Part shown: positions 14,938 through 21,073 of the stretch, one piece after another
Position numbering within the stretch: position 1 is the stretch's first letter
Layout: the number at the start of each line of letters is the position of its first letter
NCBI GenBank assembly: GCA_002435595.1
Contig: DJBL01000038.1
Coordinates: forward strand, 1 to 21,073
DNA length: 21,073 bases
Reading direction: 5' to 3'
Origin: Stenotrophomonas maltophilia
GTDB taxonomy: Bacteria > Pseudomonadota > Gammaproteobacteria > Xanthomonadales > Xanthomonadaceae
Made by a program: the position numbers and the translations under genes
The notes under the pieces: model-generated
Seen by the model: only the letters and a program-made list of their open reading frames with translations
Databases searched by the model: none
Told to the model about the DNA's origin: nothing

Positions 14938-16770
14938 ATGCCTGAATACCGCTCCCGCACCTCCACCGCCGGCCGCAACATGGCCGGCGCCCGCGCCCTG
15001 TGGCGCGCCACCGGCATGACCGATGCCGACTTCCACAAGCCGATCATCGCCATCGCCAATTCGTTCACCCAGTTCGTGCCCGGCCACGTGCACCTCAAGG
15101 ACCTGGGCCAGCTGGTGGCGCGCGAGATCGAGCAGGTCGGCGGGGTGGCCAAGGAGTTCAACACCATCGCGGTCGATGACGGCATCGCCATGGGCCACGA
15201 CGGCATGCTGTATTCGCTGCCCAGCCGCGAAATCATCGCCGACTCGGTGGAGTACATGGTCAACGCGCACTGCGCCGATGCGCTGGTGTGCATTTCCAAT
15301 TGCGACAAGATCACCCCGGGCATGCTGATGGCTGCGCTGCGCTTGAACATCCCGGTGGTGTTCGTCTCCGGCGGGCCGATGGAAGCGGGCAAGACCCGCC
15401 TGTCCGAGCACAAGCTGGACCTGGTGGATGCGATGGTGATCGCCGCCGATGCCAGCGCCAGCGACGAGAAGGTGGCCGAGTACGAGCGCAGCGCCTGCCC
15501 CACGTGCGGGTCGTGTTCGGGCATGTTCACCGCCAACTCGATGAACTGCCTCACCGAAGCCCTGGGGCTGTCGCTGCCGGGCAATGGCTCCACGCTGGCC
15601 ACCCACGCCGACCGCGAGCAGCTGTTCCGCCGCGCCGGGCGGCTGGTGGTGGAGCTGTGCCACCGCTGGTATGGCGGCGAGGATGCCAGTGCGCTGCCGC
15701 GGGGCATCGCCACCCATGCCGCCTTCGAGAACGCGATGACCCTGGACATCGCGATGGGCGGCTCGACCAATACCATCCTGCACCTGCTGGCCGCCGCGCA
15801 GGAGGCGGAGGTGGATTTCGACCTGCACGCGATCGATGCGCTGTCCCGGCGCGTGCCGCAGCTGTGCAAGGTTGCGCCGAACACCCCGAAGTACCACATG
15901 GAAGACGTGCACCGCGCCGGCGGCGTGTTCGGCATCCTCGGCGAACTGGCGCGCGGCGGGCTGCTGCACACCGACGTGCCCACCGTGCACAGCCGCACGC
16001 TGGCCGACGCCATCGCGCGCTGGGACGTGGCGGTGAGCGGCGATGCGCAGGTGCACGACTTCTTCCGCGCCGGTCCGGCCGGCATCCCCACCCAGGTGGC
16101 CTTCAGCCAGGCCACGCGCTGGCCCACGCTGGACGTGGATCGGGCCGACGGCTGCATCCGCAGCGTGGACCACGCCTACTCGGCCGAGGGGGGGCTGGCG
16201 GTGCTGCGCGGCAACCTGGCCGTGGATGGCTGCGTGGTCAAGACCGCCGGCGTGGATGAATCCATCCATGTGTTCGAGGGCAACGCGCGCGTGTTTGAAA
16301 GCCAGGACGCGGCGGTGGCCGGCATCCTGGCCGATGCGGTGGTGGCCGGCGACGTGGTGGTGATCCGCTACGAAGGCCCGCGCGGTGGCCCGGGCATGCA
16401 GGAAATGCTGTATCCCACCAGCTACCTGAAGTCCAAGGGCCTGGGCAAGCAGTGCGCGCTGCTCACCGATGGCCGTTTCTCCGGCGGCACCTCGGGCCTG
16501 TCGATCGGCCACGCCTCGCCGGAGGCGGCCGCAGGCGGGGTGATCGGGCTGGTGCGCGATGGCGACCGCATCCGCATCGACATCCCCGCGCGCCGCATCG
16601 ACCTGCTGGTGGACCAGGCCACGCTGGACGCGCGCCGTGCCGAGCAGGACGCACTGGGCTGGACACCGCGTCAGGCTCGCCCGCGCAAGGTCACCGGCGC
16701 GCTGAAGGCCTATGCATTGCTGGCCACCAGTGCCGACAAGGGGGCGGTGCGCGATCTGTCCAGGCTGTAA
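14938..16770 (+). CDS. ilvD: Dihydroxy-acid dehydratase IlvD
   Basis: A 610-residue iron-sulfur enzyme (E. coli IlvD is 616). It dehydrates 2,3-dihydroxy-3-methylbutanoate and -pentanoate to the 2-keto acids that precede valine and isoleucine. The cluster cysteines lie in CISNCDKITPG (Cys122, followed by Asp123 and Lys124, the usual carbamylated metal-site lysine) and in ACPTCGSCSGMFTANSMNCL (Cys187/190/193). Other family blocks include IAVDDGIAMGHDGM, AMGGSTNTILHLLAAAQEA, and GRFSGGTSGLSIGHASPEAA near the C-terminus. The start at 14938 (MPEYRSRTSTAGRNMAGARALW) matches family N-termini; the frame stays open to ATG 14815, but that extension is not conserved. No other ilv gene is adjacent. It converges on dinG with a 22-base gap holding only a small GC hairpin and no U-tract. 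Confidence 0.98.
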   Translation: MPEYRSRTSTAGRNMAGARALWRATGMTDADFHKPIIAIANSFTQFVPGHVHLKDLGQLVAREIEQVGGVAKEFNTIAVDDGIAMGHDGMLYSLPSREIIADSVEYMVNAHCADALVCISNCDKITPGMLMAALRLNIPVVFVSGGPMEAGKTRLSEHKLDLVDAMVIAADASASDEKVAEYERSACPTCGSCSGMFTANSMNCLTEALGLSLPGNGSTLATHADREQLFRRAGRLVVELCHRWYGGEDASALPRGIATHAAFENAMTLDIAMGGSTNTILHLLAAAQEAEVDFDLHAIDALSRRVPQLCKVAPNTPKYHMEDVHRAGGVFGILGELARGGLLHTDVPTVHSRTLADAIARWDVAVSGDAQVHDFFRAGPAGIPTQVAFSQATRWPTLDVDRADGCIRSVDHAYSAEGGLAVLRGNLAVDGCVVKTAGVDESIHVFEGNARVFESQDAAVAGILADAVVAGDVVVIRYEGPRGGPGMQEMLYPTSYLKSKGLGKQCALLTDGRFSGGTSGLSIGHASPEAAAGGVIGLVRDGDRIRIDIPARRIDLLVDQATLDARRAEQDALGWTPRQARPRKVTGALKAYALLATSADKGAVRDLSRL

Positions 16771-16792
16771 GGTTCGGCCCGGCAGCGCCGGA

Positions 16793-18907
16793 CTAGCCGA
16801 TCACCCGCTTGAACGGCGGCAGTGCATCGATGATGCGCTTGCCGTAACGACGGGTCAGCAGGCGCGAGTCGAGGATGATGACCCGGCCGGTGTCGGTGGA
16901 GGTGCGGATCAGGCGGCCGGAGAACTGGGTCAGCGTGCGCAGCGCGTGCGGGATCGCGATCAGGTTGAAGGCGTTCAGCCCGCGGCTTTCGAACCACTCG
17001 CTCAGGGTGGAGGTCTGCGGATCGGTCGGCACCGCGAAGGGCACCTGGGTGATCACCACGGTGGTGCAGGCCTCGCCGGGCAGGTCCAGGCCTTCGCCGA
17101 ACGAGTTCAGTCCGAACAGCACCGAGCCCTCGCCGGCCGCGGTGCGGCGCAGGTGCTCGTCGATCATCTTCTGCTTGGCGCTCTCGCCCTGCACCAGCAC
17201 CCGCTTGCGCTGCGCGGCCGGCATCAGCTCGGCCACCTTTTCCATCTTCCAGCGCGAGGTGAACAGCACGATGCTGCCCTTGTCCCAGTCCAGTTCCTTG
17301 ACCAGGTACTTGGCGATCTCCTTGGGGTGACCTTCCTTGTCGTCCGGGGTCACCGGGAACGCCGGCACGATCAGCTGCGCCTGGTTGGGCAGGTCGAACG
17401 GGGAGGCGAGCGAGACCATCTCGGCCTCGCCGGGGATGCCGTTGTCGATCGCCAGCGACTGGAAATCGCCGCCACCGGTGAGCGTGGCCGAGGTCATCAC
17501 CACCGAGTCCACTTCGTCCCACAGCAGCTTGCGCAGCACGTGCGCGGCCGACACCGGCGAGCCGTGCAGGATGAAGTCGCCATCGCGTGACAGGGTGACC
17601 CAGCGCGCCATCGGCGGCTGGCCCTCCTTGTCTTCGCGGCGCCACGCGGTCCACAGGTTGTGCTGCTGCTCGATCATCTCCAGGGCCATGCCCAGGTTGC
17701 GCTGCAGGCGCTCGCGCGCGGCATCCTCCGGCTTGCCCTTGGCCACCTGCGCCAGCGCGGCGTGGGCCCAGTTGAACAGGCTGCGGGTGTCATCGGCGAT
17801 GGCCTCGATGTCGGCCATCCAGATCTCCGGCAGGCGGCCGTTGGGCGCGCGCCACATCGGCTCCTGCGCGGCCGGGTCCGGGCGCCAGCTGCGGTCGATC
17901 ACGTCGCGGAAGGCCTTGAGCTGCTTGCTGACCTTGGCGGCGGCCTCGATCGCCTCGTTGGGCAGCAGGTTGCCCAGCTTGTCCTTGTCCACGGCGCGAT
18001 ACGAGGCGGCGATCAGCACCTGCAGGCGGCCGGTGCGCTTGGCCATCTCGTCCAGGGCCAGGCTGGCCGCGCCCTGGTCGATGGCCACGCTGCCGATGTG
18101 GTGGCCCTCGTCGAGCACCAGCAGCATGTCCGAGGGCGGAGCGATCAGCGGCTGGCCGTTGTCGCTTTCGCCGATGGACAGCGCCGACAACAGCAGCGCG
18201 TGGTTGGTGACCACGATCTGCGCCTCGCGCACGGTCGTGCGCGACCGCAGCACCGCGCACTGCGCCGAGTAGGCGCACTTGCGCCCGGCACAGCCGGAGG
18301 CCGGGGTGGTGATGCGCGCGCGCAGGGTGTTGCTGATGGTCTCCGGGGCGTTGTCCAGGTCGCCGTTCCAGCGCCCTTCCAGGAAGTCCTTGCTCAGCTT
18401 CTGCGCCAGGTCCATCTCGATCGGGGCCAGCGGCCGGTCGAACAGCGGCTGCTCGTCCTCGAACATGCCCTCCTGCGCGCCCTCGCCATGCGCCTCGGCG
18501 GCATTGCGGGTGCACAGGTAGCGGGTGCGGCCCTTGGCCAGGGCCACGCTGGCCTCGATGCCGGTGGCCTTGAGGAAGTTGGGGATGTCGCGCTCCACCA
18601 GCTGCGACTGCAGCGCCACCGTGCCGGTGCTGATCACCAGCTTCTTGCGGGTGGCCAGCGCGATCGGCACGCCGGCGGTGAGATAGCCCAGCGACTTGCC
18701 GACGCCGGTGGGCGCTTCGACCACGCCGACGCCGCCGCTGTGCGACAGCGCGCGCGACACCACGCCGATCATCTGGCTCTGCGAACGCCGGGTGCTGAAG
18801 CCGGGCGTATTGGCCTGCAGCTTGGCGTAGGCATCGCGGATGGCGGCCTTCATGTCGTCGTTCAGCGCACGCGGGGCTTCAACTTTTTCGGTCACGCCGG
18901 GGGACAC
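16793..18907 (-). CDS. dinG: ATP-dependent DNA helicase DinG
   Basis: A 704-residue XPD/Rad3-like superfamily 2 helicase (E. coli DinG is 716). It unwinds 5'-tailed DNA, R-loops and D-loops with 5'-3' polarity and helps forks pass transcription. Motifs: Walker A APTGVGKS at 65-72, the DEAH-type box DEGH at 266-269, and helicase motif VI QFSGRLIRTSTDTGRV near the C-terminus. The four Fe-S cluster cysteines are Cys132 (RYLCTRN) and Cys206, Cys211 and Cys217 (GCAGRKCAYSAQC). The first codon of the open frame is GTG (18907), after a short AGG; GTG at 18895 or ATG at 18853 are alternatives, the last removing 18 poorly conserved residues. I see no LexA-type box, so SOS control as in E. coli is not shown. 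It lies downstream of the aroE pair on the same strand. Confidence 0.95.
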   Translation of the reverse strand: MSPGVTEKVEAPRALNDDMKAAIRDAYAKLQANTPGFSTRRSQSQMIGVVSRALSHSGGVGVVEAPTGVGKSLGYLTAGVPIALATRKKLVISTGTVALQSQLVERDIPNFLKATGIEASVALAKGRTRYLCTRNAAEAHGEGAQEGMFEDEQPLFDRPLAPIEMDLAQKLSKDFLEGRWNGDLDNAPETISNTLRARITTPASGCAGRKCAYSAQCAVLRSRTTVREAQIVVTNHALLLSALSIGESDNGQPLIAPPSDMLLVLDEGHHIGSVAIDQGAASLALDEMAKRTGRLQVLIAASYRAVDKDKLGNLLPNEAIEAAAKVSKQLKAFRDVIDRSWRPDPAAQEPMWRAPNGRLPEIWMADIEAIADDTRSLFNWAHAALAQVAKGKPEDAARERLQRNLGMALEMIEQQHNLWTAWRREDKEGQPPMARWVTLSRDGDFILHGSPVSAAHVLRKLLWDEVDSVVMTSATLTGGGDFQSLAIDNGIPGEAEMVSLASPFDLPNQAQLIVPAFPVTPDDKEGHPKEIAKYLVKELDWDKGSIVLFTSRWKMEKVAELMPAAQRKRVLVQGESAKQKMIDEHLRRTAAGEGSVLFGLNSFGEGLDLPGEACTTVVITQVPFAVPTDPQTSTLSEWFESRGLNAFNLIAIPHALRTLTQFSGRLIRTSTDTGRVIILDSRLLTRRYGKRIIDALPPFKRVIG

Positions 18908-18952
18908 CTGCCTGGATCACGGCGGGTATTTTCTCACGAGCCGGGCATCGGC

Positions 18953-18976
18953 ACCGGCGCCGATATCCGCGCCGGT
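18953..18976 (-). other. GC-rich hairpin between the small membrane gene and dinG
   Basis: ACCGGCGC and GCGCCGGT form a perfect 8-base-pair stem around an 8-base loop containing GATATC, within the 95-base gap between the two minus-strand genes. There is no U-tract, so it is not a standard intrinsic terminator. It could slow read-through or stabilise the 3' end of the aroE transcript. Confidence 0.35.
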
Positions 18977-19002
18977 TCAGATCCGCGACGCAGGTCCGCC
19001 GC

Positions 19003-19356
19003 TCAGCCCGCCGCGGCCTGCCCACGCGCCCGCAGCGCGCGGGTCATCGCCCACACCAGCAGCACCAGGGCCAGCGCATCGAACAGGCCCAGCACGAAGC
19101 GCGCACCGCCCAGCCACAGCGCCAGGCTGCGCATGGCCTCGTAGTCGCCCTGCTGGACCAGCCACTGCGGCACCAGGCCCAGCAGCAGCCCGGCCACCGT
19201 GGTCAGGGCCAGCAGCCCCAGCGCCCACAGCGCCACGCTGCGCACCGCCCCGCGCGGGGTATCGACCACCCACACCACCGAGACGGCCAGCGCGATCAGG
19301 ATCGGCAGGCGCATGGCAACCGTGCCCAGCACGGCCATCAACAGCTCCAGGTTCAT
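19003..19356 (-). CDS. Small integral membrane protein coupled to aroE
   Basis: A 117-residue, strongly hydrophobic protein that I cannot assign to a named family. Three to four membrane segments are visible: about 4-32 (LLMAVLGTVAMRLPILIALAVSVVWVV, possibly two passes), 40-66 (VALWALGLLALTTVAGLLLGLVPQWLV) and 76-108 (ALWLGGARFVLGLFDALALVLLVWAM). The end is short and basic (RALRARGQ). The ATG at 19356 is chosen because it lies 5 bases after the aroE stop and is preceded by GAGGA inside the aroE 3' end, which implies coupled translation. Longer upstream starts would run inside aroE and give implausible Arg-rich extensions. Confidence 0.7.
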   Translation of the reverse strand: MNLELLMAVLGTVAMRLPILIALAVSVVWVVDTPRGAVRSVALWALGLLALTTVAGLLLGLVPQWLVQQGDYEAMRSLALWLGGARFVLGLFDALALVLLVWAMTRALRARGQAAAG

Positions 19357-19361
19357 CCGGA

Positions 19362-20207
19362 TCAGTCCTCGCCGGCCAGCGCGTGTTCGCTGCGCAGCTG
19401 CGCATACACCGCGTCGGTCTGCGGGCGCACCGCGTGCCACTGCAGGAAGCTCTCGGCGGCCTGCTCGACCAGCATGCCCAGCCCGTCGACCACATTGCGG
19501 CAGCCGGCCGAGCGCGCCCAGGCGGTGAAGCCGATGGCCGCTTCGCCGTAATTGAGGTCCACCGCGGTGGTCATGCTGTTGACCAGCCCCAGCGGCAGCG
19601 TGAACTCGTTGGCGCGGTCGCGACCGGCCGACGTGGCGTTGATGATCAGCTCGAAATCGCCCAGCTCGCGGATGTCTTCCCAGTAGCGGGTGATCGCCCG
19701 ACCCGGCTCGCCCATGGCATCGATCAGCGCATCGGCGCGCTCGGGGGTGCGGTTGATCACCACCAGCTCCAGGATGCCGGCATCCAGCAGCGCCGGGGCC
19801 ACGCTGCGGGCCGAGCCGCCGGCGCCGATCAGCAGCGTGCGGCGGCCGCGCAGGTCCAGCCCGTGGCGATCGGTGAGGTCACGCACCAGGCCGATCCCAT
19901 CGGTGGTGTCGCCATGCCAGCGCTCGCCCTTGCGCAGCAGCGTATTGACCGCGCCGGCGCGGCGCGCGCGCGAGGTGAGGGTGGTGCACAGCGCGAACGC
20001 GGCCTCCTTGTGCGGCGCGGTGACGTTGGCGCCCACGCCACCGTCGGCGGCGAAGGCCTCCAGCGCTGCGGCAAACTCCGCCGGGCTGGCCTCGATGGCG
20101 CGGTAATCCAGCGCGATGCCTTCCTGGCGGCCGAACGCGGCATGGATGCGCGGCGACTGCGAGTGCGCGATGGGCTGGCCAAAAACGGCGTAACGATCGG
20201 CGGTCAT
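19362..20207 (-). CDS. aroE: Shikimate dehydrogenase AroE
   Basis: A 281-residue NADP-dependent enzyme that reduces 3-dehydroshikimate to shikimate in the aromatic amino acid pathway. The substrate site shows SQSPRIH (16-22), NVTAPHKE (61-68) with catalytic Lys67, Asn88 in AVNTL, and Asp103 in DTTDGIG. The cofactor fold follows with GAGGSARS (128-135) and the NADP-selecting NRTPERA. NATSAG and GMLVEQAAESF complete the family pattern. The usual NVTxPHK has Ala where Val or Ile is common, which should be tolerated. A GGAG lies upstream of the ATG. It shares a 54-base divergent region with the beta-propeller gene and is followed closely by a small membrane protein gene. Confidence 0.97.
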   Translation of the reverse strand: MTADRYAVFGQPIAHSQSPRIHAAFGRQEGIALDYRAIEASPAEFAAALEAFAADGGVGANVTAPHKEAAFALCTTLTSRARRAGAVNTLLRKGERWHGDTTDGIGLVRDLTDRHGLDLRGRRTLLIGAGGSARSVAPALLDAGILELVVINRTPERADALIDAMGEPGRAITRYWEDIRELGDFELIINATSAGRDRANEFTLPLGLVNSMTTAVDLNYGEAAIGFTAWARSAGCRNVVDGLGMLVEQAAESFLQWHAVRPQTDAVYAQLRSEHALAGED

Positions 20208-20227
20208 GGGTGTGTCTGCTCCGGGCC

Positions 20228-20233
20228 TAGAAT
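20228..20233 (+). promoter_or_regulatory. Candidate -10 box for the beta-propeller gene
   Basis: TAGAAT matches the -10 consensus at 5/6 and lies 29 bases before the ATG at 20262, with GGAAG as ribosome-binding site between them. No good -35 is present at the usual distance, which would fall at the aroE start region. Confidence 0.35.
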
Positions 20234-20261
20234 GGAACGCAAACCCCCAACGGAAGCGGCT

Positions 20262-21073
20262 ATGCGCACTCCATTGTCACTGCTCGCGCTGAGCGTCAGT
20301 TTACTCTCCACACCGCAGGCGATGGCACTTTCCGAGTTCGGCATCGAAGGCATGGGCGTGGTCTCGACCAAGGCCAACGAGGCCCAGGCCACGATCGCAC
20401 CCGATGGCCGGCGCATCGTCTGGGCCTCCGACCGCGCCGGCGGCGCCGGTGGCTGGGACCTGTGGCAGGCGGTGCTGCGCGACGGCCGCTGGCAGGACCC
20501 CACTCCGCTGGCGCTCAACACCGCCGGCGATGAGGTCGACCCGTACTTCAGCCATGACGGGGCCTGGCTGTACTTCGCCTCCAATGGCCGCGGCGGCCGC
20601 GGCGGCTTTGATCTGTACAGCGTGATGATCGACCCGGACGGCCGCGTCGGGCCGGTGATGTCGCTGCCGGTGACGATCAACACCGCCGCCGACGAGCGCT
20701 ACCCGGCGGTGCGCCCGGATGGGCAGGCGCTGCTGTTCGCGCGCAATGGCACGGGCACCCACGGCGGCCTGGATCTCTACGTGGCCACCGCGCAGGGGCG
20801 GGGGTTCAACCCGCCGACGGCGCTGCCGGCGCCACTCAACAGCGCCGCCGACGAACGGGGCGGCGCGTGGCTGGGCAACGACGGCGCGCTGGCGATCACC
20901 CGGGCCGCGGCCGGCCACGCGCAGGTGTGGCTGGTGGGCTGCGACTACCGCCAGCCGGCCACGCCCCTGGTGCTGTCCTTCAACACCGCCGACGGCCAGA
21001 CCGGCGCGCCGGTGGTGGACGCGTCCAAGCCGTCCGAGCTGGTCCTGGCCGGCGCGGCACGCGCGCCGCGGGC
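20262..21073 (+). CDS. Exported PD40/TolB-like beta-propeller protein (3' end beyond window)
   Basis: Only the first 270 residues are visible. An N-terminal signal peptide (MRTPLSLLALSVSLLSTPQAMA, likely cut after AMA) exports it. At least three PD40-type propeller repeats follow, each with an 'APDGRRIVWASDR...GGWDLW' pattern: at about 44-70 (IAPDGRRIVWASDRAGG, WDLWQA), 93-120 (FSHDGAWLYFASNGRGG, FDLYSV) and 145-172 (VRPDGQALLFARNG, LDLYVA). They are linked by the recurring LNTAGDEVDPYF / INTAADERYPAV / LNSAADERGGAW joint. Such proteins resemble TolB or OmpA-linked PD40 proteins, but there is no Tol-Pal neighbour and no OmpA domain in the visible part. The missing C-terminus might carry a catalytic or binding domain. 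Confidence 0.82.
   Translation, partial: MRTPLSLLALSVSLLSTPQAMALSEFGIEGMGVVSTKANEAQATIAPDGRRIVWASDRAGGAGGWDLWQAVLRDGRWQDPTPLALNTAGDEVDPYFSHDGAWLYFASNGRGGRGGFDLYSVMIDPDGRVGPVMSLPVTINTAADERYPAVRPDGQALLFARNGTGTHGGLDLYVATAQGRGFNPPTALPAPLNSAADERGGAWLGNDGALAITRAAAGHAQVWLVGCDYRQPATPLVLSFNTADGQTGAPVVDASKPSELVLAGAARAPR

Noticed and set aside
16775..16800. Small GC hairpin between the convergent ilvD and dinG stops
   Set aside because: The stem is short (CCGGC-agc-GCCGG) and there is no U-tract on either strand, so I do not call it a terminator.
18780..18960. Possible LexA (SOS) box upstream of dinG
   Set aside because: DinG is damage-inducible in E. coli, so I looked for one, but no palindrome resembling a LexA site is present. 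The AT-rich GAGAAAATACC is not palindromic.

Overview
The window is high-GC DNA from a gammaproteobacterium of the Xanthomonadaceae, most likely Stenotrophomonas or a close relative. The evidence is the family-typical housekeeping genes (mnmG, ilvD, dinG, aroE) plus two paired palindromic repeats beginning with GTAG, which look like the SMAG (REP-type) repeats described in Stenotrophomonas. There are no rRNA or tRNA genes, insertion sequences, prophage genes or CRISPR arrays. Most of the window is ordinary core chromosome, densely packed, with many stop/start overlaps.

Layout. (1) At the left edge is the 5' part of a PLP-dependent threonine/serine dehydratase-like gene (minus strand), divergent from a Gly/Tyr-rich lipoprotein gene. 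(2) Positions 1238-1725 hold no protein gene but carry two converging intrinsic terminators and, on the minus strand, a near-consensus sigma-54 promoter about 120 nt before one of them. Together these predict an undescribed small RNA. (3) mnmG follows, then a stand-alone RlaP-type nucleotidyltransferase gene bracketed by two GTAG repeat dimers, then a gamma-class carbonic anhydrase-like gene. (4) A six-gene plus-strand operon (5435-12306) encodes RDD, SpoIIM/DUF95, DUF4129, DUF4350, MoxR AAA+ ATPase and DUF58 proteins. Nearly every junction is a start/stop overlap, and a 14-codon mini-ORF bridges moxR to the DUF58 gene. It looks like a membrane-associated chaperone-type complex of unknown substrate.

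(5) A minus-strand operon encodes a YgiB-like DUF1190 lipoprotein, a YgiC-like ATP-grasp ligase and a tandem zinc-ribbon protein. (6) ilvD (plus) diverges from that operon and converges on dinG (minus). dinG lies downstream of aroE and a small aroE-coupled membrane protein. (7) A secreted PD40/TolB-like beta-propeller gene starts divergently from aroE and runs off the right edge.

The least explained items are the sigma-54/terminator transcription unit at about 1471-1617, the mini-ORF in the MoxR operon, the fused architecture of the DUF4129 protein, and the addition of a zinc-ribbon protein to a ygiBC-type operon. All homology calls are from reading motifs in the translated sequence and from memory of the families; no database search was run.
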